From an uncultured Kangiella sp. (GTDB lineage: Bacteria > Pseudomonadota > Gammaproteobacteria > Enterobacterales > DSM-103792), in assembly GCA_946480585.1 (NCBI GenBank), contig CAMLKQ010000115.1:1-7090 (forward strand): 7,090 nucleotides of DNA. Direction: 5' to 3'. A program made the translations under genes and the position numbers. The notes under the pieces were generated by a model that saw only the letters and a list, made by a program, of their open reading frames with translations, was not told the origin of the DNA and ran no database searches. Positions 1 through 6,203 of this stretch are shown here, piece after piece (position 1 is the stretch's first letter; each line of letters begins with the position of its first letter).

Positions 1-540
1 CGGCTGGCTCGCTTGTCCGGGCGATTGTTCATGCGTTACCCAGATCAGTTGCTCGGTGGCGAAACCGCGCGCCTTGGCGTCGGCGATGAAGCGCTGCTTC
101 ACGTCGTCGCTGATTTGCGGCGTGCGCGCCAACAGCCAGAGCGAGTCCGTGCTGTTGCCGCTGATGAACGCATAGCTGTACTCGCGCTGGTCCAGCCCGA
201 ACACGGCGTAGGAGCCGTAGAACGGACCGAAGAAGGACACCTTCAAATGGCCTTCGGTCGGGCTGCCGACGAAGTAGGCGCGGCCTTCCGCTTCTTTCCA
301 TTCGTTGTCGAGCGTCGAGAAGCCGCGGTTGCGTACCGACACGCCGCCGTCGTCACGCAGCGCATAGGTGGCGGTGACATTGGTCATGCCGCGCTCGAAC
401 CGGTGATCGAGCCGGGCGACTTCATACCAGGTGCCGAGGTAGCGGTCGAGTTGAAAGCCGGTGACCGGGCTTACCCGCTCCGGCAACCCGGTGCAGGCGG
501 TGAGTGTCAACAAAACAACAGCCGTCAGTAGTGAACGCAT
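1..540 (-). CDS. blc: Blc-type outer-membrane lipocalin lipoprotein (3' end off window)
   Basis: A bacterial lipocalin: a small beta-barrel lipoprotein, thought from work on E. coli Blc to bind lysophospholipids or fatty acids at the outer membrane. The frame is open from an ATG at 540 to the left edge (180 codons, no stop seen). The product begins MRSLLTAVVLLTLTAC, a lipoprotein signal peptide with lipobox LTAC and lipidated Cys16. Residue 17 is Thr, not Asp, so Lol transport to the outer membrane is expected. The lipocalin signature GTWYE lies at about residues 36-40, followed by VARLDHRFERGMTNVTATYALRDDGG, VSFFGPFYGSYAVFGLD and LWLLARTP, all matching Blc closely. The C-terminal ...QLIWVTHEQ is where E. 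coli Blc (177 residues) nearly ends, so only a few codons should be missing. A strong ribosome site, AGGAGG, lies at 549-555, 8 nt before the ATG. The gene is divergent from the TPR gene. Confidence 0.95.
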   Translation of the reverse strand, partial: MRSLLTAVVLLTLTACTGLPERVSPVTGFQLDRYLGTWYEVARLDHRFERGMTNVTATYALRDDGGVSVRNRGFSTLDNEWKEAEGRAYFVGSPTEGHLKVSFFGPFYGSYAVFGLDQREYSYAFISGNSTDSLWLLARTPQISDDVKQRFIADAKARGFATEQLIWVTHEQSPGQASQP

Positions 541-548
541 GGATGGTT

Positions 549-555
549 TCCTCCT
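549..555 (-). promoter_or_regulatory. Ribosome binding site of the lipocalin gene
   Basis: Reading the minus strand, AGGAGGA sits 8 nt before the ATG at 540. It is a near-consensus Shine-Dalgarno sequence and fixes the start of the lipocalin. It also implies efficient translation. Confidence 0.8.
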
Positions 556-601
556 GCTCGCTTGTACGCAGGCCGCTGCCAAACGGTTTGCCGCACCCGC
601 G

Positions 602-630
602 CTGGCAGAGCCGGCCCAGCCGACTACACT
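602..630 (+). promoter_or_regulatory. Possible sigma-70 promoter of the TolB/TPR gene
   Basis: CTGGCA (602-607) and TACACT (625-630) are separated by 17 nt, and each matches its consensus hexamer at four of six positions. The -10 lies 34 nt before the ATG at 665. This is the best pair I can see in the 124-bp divergent spacer (541-664). The same spacer also holds a short palindrome, CAAAC-G-GTTTG, at 580-590 between the two genes, which could be an operator but is too short to claim. No convincing promoter for the lipocalin gene was identified. Confidence 0.3.
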
Positions 631-664
631 GGCATAGCCTGCTACAACACGGATGTGAGGGGTC

Positions 665-2803
665 ATGTTCAGCCGGTTTCTGTCCGAGCTTCGTCGCCGC
701 AAGGTCATCAAGTCATTGGCGTTCTACACCGGTGGTGTGCTGGCGGTGTTGCAAGCCATCGCATCGCTGTTTCCGATGCTGCAAATCGCAGCGGTCTATC
801 AGACGCTGGTTGCCGTCGCATTGCTGGCCGGGTTTCCGGTGGTGTTTTACCTCGCCTGGTTTTACGACCTGCACGCCGGCCGGCTCATTCGCGCCACCGC
901 CAGCGCCGAACAGGAAGCGCCAACGGCGCTCGGGTTGTGGCAATGGCTCGGCCTGGTGCTGATCGTGCTCGGTTCGGCCGCGGCGGCAGTGCTGGTGTAT
1001 CAACGGTTGGCAACGCAAATGCAGCGCGCCGAAGAAGGCCAGAGCCAGTTGCAACAGGCGGCATCGATTGCGGTGCTGCCGTTTCGGGATCAGAGTCCGG
1101 AGCAGGATCAGGCGTTTCTGGCCCACGGCATTGCCGAAGAACTCACGGCCTTGCTGGGTCAGCAACCGGGGCTGCAGGTGGCGGCGGCGAGCTCCAGTTT
1201 CATCGCGGCCGAACGCGGTTGGGACCCGGTGCAAACCGGTCAGCAATTGGCGGTGGCCACGGTGCTCACCGGCAGCGTCATGGTCAGTGGTGATCGGCTC
1301 AAGCTGCGGGTGGAATTGATCGACGCCCGCGATGGCAAGCTGCTCTGGACGCAAAGCTTCCCGCGCCAGCTCAGCGACATGTTTGCCGTGCAGGAGGAAA
1401 TTGCCCGCGCGGTCGCCAACCTGTTGCAGGACGTGTACCTGGAAGCCGGCAGCGTCAGTTCGCACGCGAGCACTGCAAGCAGCGATGCCTATGTGATGTA
1501 CCTCAAGGGCCGCGAGCAATACCGCCGGCAAACCACCGAAGCCATGAAAGAAGCGCGTCGTCTGTTCGAGCAGGCCATTGGTCTCGATCCGGAATACGCG
1601 ATGGCCTATGTCGGGCTCGCCGACAGCATCGTGCTACTCGCCAAAGGCAAGAGCCGGCTCGGCATTCTGGAGCCGGACATCGCCAGCCAGTTGGCCGAAC
1701 AGAATCTGGCAAAAGCCTTGGTGCGCGATCCGAAGATTGCCGAGGCCTATGCCATTCAAGGCAAGGTGCTGGAGTTGAAACAGCAGGACGAAAACGCGCT
1801 GCCGATGTACGACAAGGCGATTGCGCTCAACCCCAACCTCGCCATTGCGCACATGTGGCGCTACATCGTGCTCGACCGGCTCAATCGCAAACCGGATGCG
1901 ATGAAGGCACTCGATGCGGCCTTGGCGCTGGATCCGTTGTCGGTCACGCTGATGTTCAATCGCGGTTTTGAATTGTCGCGTCGCGGCCATTTTGCGGAAG
2001 CGCGAGCCCAGTACGAGGCGCTGATCGCGTTGTATCCGGATTCACCGATGGGCCATCAAGGTCTCGCCGATGCCGCATTCAATAACGGTGAGCTGGCGCT
2101 CAGTCTCGAACAGTGGCGCAAGGCCAGCGCACTGTCGCCGGACAATCCGAATTTCCGGCAGGCCTATCTCAGCGTGTTGTTGTCACTGGGCATGCTGGAC
2201 GAGGCGCGGCCGCTCGCCACCGATCCGATCTACACCGCCACACTGTTGCTGCTCGGAAAAGAGTATCCCGGCTTGTTTGCTCACATGGAGTTTGAATTGA
2301 AAGCACGGCCGGACGATCCGTGGCTGCTGTTTGAAGCTGGCTGGTATGACTATCTGGTGGGCGACCCGGCGCGCGGCCAGACGCGCTGGCTGCAAGCGCT
2401 GCCGCTGTTTGCGGAGGCGGATCTGTACGACGCGCCAGCGCCGATGTGCAGCCCGGCCATCGAGCTGGCCTTTGCGCTGCAGCAAGCCGGCCGTGCTGCC
2501 GATGCCAACGCAATGGCCGCGCAATGCCAGCAGCGGCTCGATCAGGCGCTGCAGCAGGGCGTGGTGTCGATGAATCATCTGTATCTGCAGGCGCGTCTGG
2601 CCGCCTTGCGGGGCGATCACGCAGCTGCGATGGCGGCGCTGACGCAGGCCGTTGAACGTGGTTGGCGAGAATGGTGGACGGGTCTGGATCCGGTGTTGAA
2701 CGGGATTCGTGACCAAGCCGAAGCGCAGGCCGTGTTCACGGAGATTGAAAACCGCCTCGCCAGTGAGCGTGACAAGGCGCGTCAGCTGCTGACCTCGCCG
2801 TAG
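665..2803 (+). CDS. Inner-membrane protein with TolB/FlgO-like domain and TPR repeats
   Basis: A 712-residue protein of a family common in gammaproteobacteria, often loosely named 'TPR repeat protein' or 'adenylate cyclase-like'. The N-terminus MFSRFLSELRRRKVIKSLAFY is the basic lead-in typical of the family. Three hydrophobic stretches follow, at about residues 17-36, 43-66 and 91-113. Residues 133-255 are a TolB/FlgO-type domain: SIAVLPFRDQSPEQDQAFLAHGIAEEL, then VLTGSVMVSGDRLKLRVELID, KLLWTQSFPR and DMFAVQEEIA. From about residue 274 to the end there are degenerate TPR helices; the clearest are at 274-311 (ARRLFEQAIGLDPEYAMAY), 355-391 (MYDKAIALNPNLAIA) and 410-460 (ALDAALALDPLS, AQYEALIALYPDS). 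No cyclase, kinase or DNA-binding domain is present, so calling it a cyclase would be wrong. It probably acts as a scaffold or sensor. The topology is uncertain because three segments would place the TPR part in the periplasm. GAGGGG lies immediately before the ATG. The family call is firm; the function is unknown. Confidence 0.9.
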   Translation: MFSRFLSELRRRKVIKSLAFYTGGVLAVLQAIASLFPMLQIAAVYQTLVAVALLAGFPVVFYLAWFYDLHAGRLIRATASAEQEAPTALGLWQWLGLVLIVLGSAAAAVLVYQRLATQMQRAEEGQSQLQQAASIAVLPFRDQSPEQDQAFLAHGIAEELTALLGQQPGLQVAAASSSFIAAERGWDPVQTGQQLAVATVLTGSVMVSGDRLKLRVELIDARDGKLLWTQSFPRQLSDMFAVQEEIARAVANLLQDVYLEAGSVSSHASTASSDAYVMYLKGREQYRRQTTEAMKEARRLFEQAIGLDPEYAMAYVGLADSIVLLAKGKSRLGILEPDIASQLAEQNLAKALVRDPKIAEAYAIQGKVLELKQQDENALPMYDKAIALNPNLAIAHMWRYIVLDRLNRKPDAMKALDAALALDPLSVTLMFNRGFELSRRGHFAEARAQYEALIALYPDSPMGHQGLADAAFNNGELALSLEQWRKASALSPDNPNFRQAYLSVLLSLGMLDEARPLATDPIYTATLLLLGKEYPGLFAHMEFELKARPDDPWLLFEAGWYDYLVGDPARGQTRWLQALPLFAEADLYDAPAPMCSPAIELAFALQQAGRAADANAMAAQCQQRLDQALQQGVVSMNHLYLQARLAALRGDHAAAMAALTQAVERGWREWWTGLDPVLNGIRDQAEAQAVFTEIENRLASERDKARQLLTSP

Positions 2804-2806
2804 TGC

Positions 2807-2832
2807 ATTGTGGATTGCCCATTGTCGATTGC
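2807..2832. repeat. Short imperfect direct repeat after the TPR gene
   Basis: ATTGTGGATTGC (2807-2818) and ATTGTCGATTGC (2821-2832) match at 11 of 12 positions and are separated by 2 nt. They lie between the TPR stop codon and the shared terminator. No function is evident. This may be a small local duplication. Confidence 0.4.
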
Positions 2833-2847
2833 TGCGAGCGAGAAAAG

Positions 2848-2886
2848 GCAAAACAAAAGCCCGGCGTTGCCGGGCTTTTGTTTTGC
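2848..2886. terminator. Bidirectional intrinsic terminator between convergent genes
   Basis: A perfect inverted repeat with 18-nt arms, GCAAAACAAAAGCCCGGC (2848-2865) and its complement (2869-2886), and a 3-nt loop GTT. The GC core, GCCCGGC paired with GCCGGGC, is flanked by A-rich sequence on the left and TTTTGTTTT on the right. It therefore reads as a rho-independent terminator in both directions. It stands 44 nt after the stop of the TPR gene (plus) and 13 nt after the stop of the PEP-CTERM gene (minus), so it should serve both. Confidence 0.92.
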
Positions 2887-2899
2887 GTGGAAATTGTCG

Positions 2900-3700
2900 C
2901 TAGCGGCGCCGTAAACGCGCGAACGCCAACAAGCCGGCACCGAACAACAGTCCGCTGGCTGGCGTCGGCACGGCGGTTGGCCGTTCCAGCACGTACAGCC
3001 GCGCACTGTCGGAATGCATGACAGAGCTCCTGAGCGAGCCGATCTGGCCACAGACGGTTTCGGTGCCGGTGCCGTCAATTGTCCCGACTTCATCGCAGCG
3101 ATAAGGGTCGAGAATGTTGCTGTACTCAAACAGCGCATAGCCCTCCTGTGCGATCTGGGTAAACGTAAACGTCACCCAGTATTCGCCCGGTCCCATGCCA
3201 TCCGGCATCGCGGTTTGGAAGTTCGCGTGCGCCAGTGAATCGCCGTCGAACTGCCAGGTCTGGCCCATGCCAAAGATGGTCCAGCTCAGCAGGTAATCCA
3301 CCCCATCCAACGGATAGCGGGCCGCGCCCATCAATTCCAGCATGTCGCCAACGTAAAATTCGTAATGGCACTCGGTGCGAATGAGCGGGGCTCCTTCGAC
3401 CTCGCTGAAGGTGTTGTACCAGCAGTCTTCGGGCGGCGTCGCAAAAGCCGGCGGGTTCAAACTGTTGCGGGAATAGCTGTCGATGGAGGTGCCGGAAACG
3501 ATGCGGCTGGCGCGGTAATCCAGCGTGGCTTCTTCGTAGACCATCACGGTTTCGTTGAACGAGTCTTGTTGCACCGTGCCGCCACCGCTGCGGATCAGCG
3601 CGGCGTGCACCGGTGCTGCCAACAGCGGGGTCAGTGCCAGCAGGGCGGCGCTGATCAGGTGGTGGCGAAACGTCCGGGTTTGTTCGTGCTGCCAATTCAT
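2900..3700 (-). CDS. PEP-CTERM sorting-domain protein, secreted, function unknown
   Basis: A 266-residue exported protein. An N-terminal signal peptide (charged start, hydrophobic core ISAALLALTPLLAAP, likely cleavage after VHA at about residue 33) is followed by a mature domain of about 210 residues. The C-terminus has the PEP-CTERM layout: VPTPASG (244-250), a short membrane helix LLFGAGLLAFA and the basic tail RLRRR. Such tails are processed by an exosortase, which anchors or releases the protein at the surface, often alongside exopolysaccharide production. The middle has no motif I recognise. Four cysteines (about residues 93, 111, 202 and 217) could form two disulfides, and the region rich in Tyr, Trp and Phe (about 136-192) suggests a beta-rich fold. 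The ATG at 3700 has GGAG 8 nt upstream. No exosortase or polysaccharide gene lies in the window, so processing would be in trans. The tail call is strong; the role is open. Confidence 0.88.
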   Translation of the reverse strand: MNWQHEQTRTFRHHLISAALLALTPLLAAPVHAALIRSGGGTVQQDSFNETVMVYEEATLDYRASRIVSGTSIDSYSRNSLNPPAFATPPEDCWYNTFSEVEGAPLIRTECHYEFYVGDMLELMGAARYPLDGVDYLLSWTIFGMGQTWQFDGDSLAHANFQTAMPDGMGPGEYWVTFTFTQIAQEGYALFEYSNILDPYRCDEVGTIDGTGTETVCGQIGSLRSSVMHSDSARLYVLERPTAVPTPASGLLFGAGLLAFARLRRR

Positions 3701-3748
3701 TGCATGCGCTCCTTCGTCTTGTTATCCCCTCGGGACAGGGGTGCACGG

Positions 3749-3778
3749 AGTATAGGAGGCAATGGCAAAAGCACTCAG
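3749..3778 (-). promoter_or_regulatory. Predicted promoter of the PEP-CTERM gene
   Basis: On the minus strand, TATACT (3754-3749; five of six positions match the -10 consensus) lies 48 nt before the ATG at 3700. CTGAGT (3778-3773) stands 18 nt upstream as a weak -35 (three of six). A poor -35 next to a good -10 suits a promoter that needs an activator, and a palindrome lies directly upstream at 3779-3795. Between the -10 and the ribosome site, CCCCT/AGGGG (3726-3741) could form a small leader hairpin. Confidence 0.45.
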
Positions 3779-3795
3779 ATCGATTGGGAATCGAT
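3779..3795. promoter_or_regulatory. 17-bp palindrome, candidate operator upstream of the PEP-CTERM promoter
   Basis: ATCGATT-GGG-AATCGAT is a perfect inverted repeat with 7-nt arms and a 3-nt spacer. It abuts the predicted -35 box of the PEP-CTERM gene and lies about where a class II activator dimer would bind. It has no T tract and is not a terminator. The regulator is unknown. Confidence 0.4.
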
Positions 3796-3890
3796 ACGCA
3801 GCGAACGGCAGCAAAACGCGGCAAATGGCGTCAGCAAATTTTACAAACGCAAGTGTTTGCCATGCTTGCTGCGCCGCTCCTGTCGCCAAC

Positions 3891-3919
3891 AAAAAAGGCA
3901 GCTCAGGGCTGCCTTTTTT
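3891..3919 (-). terminator. Intrinsic terminator of the AGCS symporter gene
   Basis: AAAAAAGGCAGC (3891-3902) and GCTGCCTTTTTT (3908-3919) are perfect 12-nt arms around a 5-nt loop. Read on the minus strand, the stem ends in a run of six T residues, 28 nt after the symporter stop codon. The structure is symmetrical and could work in both directions. It separates the symporter from the PEP-CTERM promoter, so the two minus-strand genes are separate units. Confidence 0.92.
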
Positions 3920-3947
3920 GGGTGGGTTCCGCGCTTGCGGATGCCGC

Positions 3948-5405
3948 TTACTGCTCAACCTTGCGGTTGTCCTCGGCACGATGGCCTTTCCAGTAATCGG
4001 CGTTCTCAATGCCGAGCTTCTCCGGATGGAACACCGGATCGAGCCCCAACTTCTTCTGCGCTTCGTAATCGCGCAAACAGAGGAAGGCCGGCTTCTGCAA
4101 CAGGATGATCGCGATGATGTTCAGCCAGGCCATCAAGCCGACACCGATATCGCCAAGGCCCCATGCGAGGTCAGCCGTTTTCACCGTGCCATAGACTGTT
4201 GCCGCCATGATGCCGATCTTCAGCAGCATGGTCAGCCACGGCAGCTGCATCTTGCGAGTCAGGTAAACGATGTTGGTTTCGGCGATGTAGTAATACGCCA
4301 CGATGGTGGTAAAGGCGAAGAAGAACAGCGCTACCGCGACAAAGATCGAACCGAAGCCCGGCATCATTTGTTCCATCGCGGTTTGCACATAGCCAGGACC
4401 CGCGGCAACGCCAGCGACGCCATGATGCAGGAATTCGCCACTCGGCCCTTCAACGTTGTACAAGCCGGTGATCAGCAGCATGAAGCCGGTGGCCGAACAG
4501 ACAAACAGCGTATCGATATACACCGAGAACGCTTGCACCAAACCTTGCTTGGCCGGGTGCGAAACCGCAGCGGCCGATGAGGCATGCGGGCCGCTGCCCT
4601 GACCGGCTTCGTTCGAATAGACACCGCGCTTGACGCCCCACTGGATCGCCAAGCCGAGCAGCGCACCGAACGCCGCATCAACACCAAAGGCGCTCTTGAT
4701 GATCAGCGCAAACATGTGCGGCAATTCGCCAATGTTCAGCGCCACGATCACGCAGGCGACGATGATGTAACCGAGCGCCATGAACGGCACCACGGTGCTG
4801 GCGAACTGGGCAATGCGCTTGACGCCGCCAAAAATGATGAAGCCGAGCAGTATGGCAAGGCCTGCGGCGGTGACGTTGACGTCGATGCCCATGGCTTGAT
4901 TCAAACCGGCGCCAATCGAGTTGGCTTGCACGCCCGGCAGCAGCAGGCCGGTGGCGAAAATAGTGGCGAATGCAAACAGCACCGCATACCACTTCATGCC
5001 GAGCCCTTTCTCGATGTAGAAGGCCGGGCCGCCGCGGTATTCGCCGGCAATTTTTTCCTTGTAGATCTGGCCCAGCGTCGATTCGACGAATGCCGAGCTG
5101 GCGCCAAGAAACGCCACCATCCACATCCAGAACATGGCGCCCGGACCACCGAACGTGATCGCGGTGGCAACGCCGGCGATATTGCCGGTACCGACCCGGC
5201 CAGCCAAGGTCATGGTCAGCGCCTGGAACGATGACACGCCGGCATCGGTCGATTTGCCGTCAAACATCAAGCGCAGCATTTCGCCGAAATGGCGCAGCTG
5301 GGCAAAACGCGAACGGATGGAAAAATACAGGCCGACGCCAAGGCACAGATAAATCAGCGCCGGGCTCCAGACATAACTGTTGATGAGATTGACCAGATCC
5401 AACAT
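3948..5405 (-). CDS. Sodium:alanine/glycine symporter, AGCS family
   Basis: A secondary transporter that takes up alanine, glycine or a related amino acid with sodium (or protons) across the inner membrane. The 485-residue product is the normal family size, and its long hydrophobic segments fit about 10-11 membrane helices. Family hallmarks are FQALTMTLAGRVGTGNIAG (about residues 60-78), GGPGAMFWMWMVAFLGASSAFVEST, GEYRGGPAFYIEKGLG and SNEAGQGSGPHASSAA (about 264-279), followed by QGLVQAFSVYIDTLFVCSATG. An ATG at 5429 would add eight codons but has no ribosome site. The ATG at 5405 has AAGAGAG 9 nt upstream (5415-5421) and gives MLDLVNLINSYVW, which resembles the start of known AGCS proteins, so I prefer it. 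The C-terminus is soluble and charged. The gene is monocistronic, with its own terminator. The exact substrate cannot be read from sequence; alanine or glycine is the family default. Confidence 0.93.
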   Translation of the reverse strand: MLDLVNLINSYVWSPALIYLCLGVGLYFSIRSRFAQLRHFGEMLRLMFDGKSTDAGVSSFQALTMTLAGRVGTGNIAGVATAITFGGPGAMFWMWMVAFLGASSAFVESTLGQIYKEKIAGEYRGGPAFYIEKGLGMKWYAVLFAFATIFATGLLLPGVQANSIGAGLNQAMGIDVNVTAAGLAILLGFIIFGGVKRIAQFASTVVPFMALGYIIVACVIVALNIGELPHMFALIIKSAFGVDAAFGALLGLAIQWGVKRGVYSNEAGQGSGPHASSAAAVSHPAKQGLVQAFSVYIDTLFVCSATGFMLLITGLYNVEGPSGEFLHHGVAGVAAGPGYVQTAMEQMMPGFGSIFVAVALFFFAFTTIVAYYYIAETNIVYLTRKMQLPWLTMLLKIGIMAATVYGTVKTADLAWGLGDIGVGLMAWLNIIAIILLQKPAFLCLRDYEAQKKLGLDPVFHPEKLGIENADYWKGHRAEDNRKVEQ

Positions 5406-5671
5406 GGGGAAGAACTCTCTTGTTGTCATGGGCCGGCAGTCCGAAGCCGGCCGGCAGTGCCGACGCCGCCCCGGCCGCGCCGGTTGAGCAGAGCGCGGCA
5501 GGGCCAGGGCACTGCCGCGACGCCGGCTAAGATAACGGCAGACGGCCCGGCTTCACAGCAAAACCTGTCAGGCGAGCGCGGTACTTGCCGGCCGGCCAGT
5601 GGCCGTCGCATGCTGGCGCCGTCACGGAAGTCCGCCGGCAGCCGGTTGCTGCCGCCGCAGGGAGTGTTGCC
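5406..5671. other. Divergent GC-rich spacer between symporter and coiled-coil gene
   Basis: About 265 bp separate two divergently transcribed genes and should hold both promoters, but I see no convincing -35/-10 pair on either strand. It contains strong secondary structure: CGCGGCAG/CTGCCGCG with a 10-nt loop (5494-5519), and CGGCAGC/GCTGCCG with a 5-nt loop (5636-5654). It also holds repeated GCCGGCCGGCAGTG-like elements. An in-frame ATG at 5585 extends the downstream gene into this spacer but has no ribosome site. Confidence 0.5.
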
Positions 5672-5731
5672 ATGAACCGCAGCTGTCGTGTTAGCTCGCC
5701 GAGGTCCGGCACCGGCCGCCGGCCGGCAGTG
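5446..5731 (+). repeat. Recurring GCCGGCCGGCAGTG elements
   Basis: The 14-mer GCCGGCCGGCAGTG occurs exactly at 5446-5459 and 5718-5731. A one-base-insertion variant, GCCGGCCGGCCAGTG, lies at 5587-5601. A shorter relative, GGCCGGCAGTCCG, lies at 5431-5443. The copy at 5718 is inside the start of the coiled-coil gene (codons 16-20). The elements are in the same orientation and spaced about 130-140 nt apart. They may be a dispersed repeat family of the genome, or simply chance in GC-rich sequence. Confidence 0.4.
5636..5654 (+). promoter_or_regulatory. Leader hairpin just upstream of the coiled-coil gene
   Basis: CGGCAGC (5636-5642) pairs perfectly with GCTGCCG (5648-5654) around the loop CGGTT. 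It ends 4 nt before the AGGGAG ribosome site (5659-5664) of the gene at 5672. There is no T run, so it is not a terminator. It could affect translation or mRNA stability. Confidence 0.35.
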
Positions 5732-6130
5732 TCCGTCCTGTTTGCCTTGAGCCTCGCGCTCGGGCTGCCGGCCAGTCAGGCAGCCGAACCACCGGCCGTG
5801 GCCCCGGCCCAGCCGCCGTCAGTCAACAAGCCTGTGCAGCGACCGACGACCCCGGTACAGACCGGGCCGCAGTTTGTCCGTGAGCCGGTGGTGCGGCCGC
5901 CCGGCCAGCATTCGCCCGAACTCATCCGGCTGCAACAGCAACTGCAGCAGCTCGACAAATCGCTGAACGATCTGCAGCAGAAGCGCGACAGCACCAGTGA
6001 GATGTCGCAGCAACAAAGCCAGCAAATGCAGCAACTGATGGATCGCAAAGCCAAGCTTGAGCAACGGATCTCGGATCTGCTCAAGCAGCAGGCCGACAGC
6101 ACCCAAACGATCATCGGCAACACCAAGTGA
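5672..6130 (+). CDS. Small secreted coiled-coil protein, Pro-rich then Gln-rich, unknown function
   Basis: A 152-residue protein I do not recognise. The ATG at 5672 is chosen because AGGGAG (5659-5664) lies 7 nt upstream and because it gives a proper signal peptide: a basic N-region with several Arg, the hydrophobic core VSVLFALSLALGLP, and likely cleavage near ASQA at residue 37. An in-frame ATG at 5585 would add 29 residues ahead of the signal and is unlikely. After cleavage comes a Pro-rich linker (about 38-80), then a heptad-like Gln/Leu-rich coiled coil (about 82-141: LIRLQQQLQQLDKSLNDLQQ, MQQLMDRKAKLEQRISDLLK). There are no cysteines in the mature part, no lipobox and no second membrane span, so a soluble periplasmic, probably oligomeric protein is expected. 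It lies 73 nt ahead of the gene at 6204 in the same direction, probably in one operon. Confidence 0.8.
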   Translation: MNRSCRVSSPRSGTGRRPAVSVLFALSLALGLPASQAAEPPAVAPAQPPSVNKPVQRPTTPVQTGPQFVREPVVRPPGQHSPELIRLQQQLQQLDKSLNDLQQKRDSTSEMSQQQSQQMQQLMDRKAKLEQRISDLLKQQADSTQTIIGNTK

Positions 6131-6143
6131 GCCGGGCGCGCGC

Positions 6144-6177
6144 TGCCTGCTGATGGCTCGCGTGCTGGCCGCAGGCA
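6144..6177 (+). other. Intercistronic inverted repeat
   Basis: TGCCTGC (6144-6150) and GCAGGCA (6171-6177) are perfect 7-nt arms around a 20-nt loop, lying between the two plus-strand genes. No T tract follows, so it does not look like a terminator. It could be a weak mRNA-processing or stability element, or chance. Confidence 0.3.
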
Positions 6178-6203
6178 ACCGTTGAAGAAGAAGGAAGCGC
6201 AAC

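Noticed and set aside
13..531. Plus-strand open frame of 172 codons
   Set aside because: It is antisense to the Blc lipocalin, whose lipobox, GTWYE motif and ribosome site are all clear.
713..1531. Minus-strand open frame of 272 codons
   Set aside because: It is antisense to the TolB/TPR gene and encodes no recognisable domain.
665..2803. Adenylate cyclase annotation for the TPR protein
   Set aside because: Relatives are sometimes given this name, but no class III cyclase catalytic domain is present in this protein.
3844..3869. CAAAC/GTTTG and GCAAG/CTTGC short inverted repeats
   Set aside because: The arms are only 5 nt, overlap each other and have no T tract. They are expected by chance in a 240-bp spacer that already has a clear terminator.
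3762..4580. Plus-strand open frame with AGGAGG 2 nt before its ATG
   Set aside because: It runs through the symporter terminator and then antisense to the symporter. The spacing is too short for a good ribosome site, the AGGAGG falls in the PEP-CTERM promoter region, and the product is low-complexity.
4584..5234. Plus-strand open frame of 216 codons
   Set aside because: It is fully antisense to the well-supported AGCS symporter, and its composition (Asp, His, Arg, Gln, Gly) is that of a shadow frame.
5585..5671. Upstream in-frame extension of the coiled-coil gene
   Set aside because: There is no ribosome site at 5585. The extension would place 29 residues before a normal signal peptide, and the frame crosses a strong hairpin.
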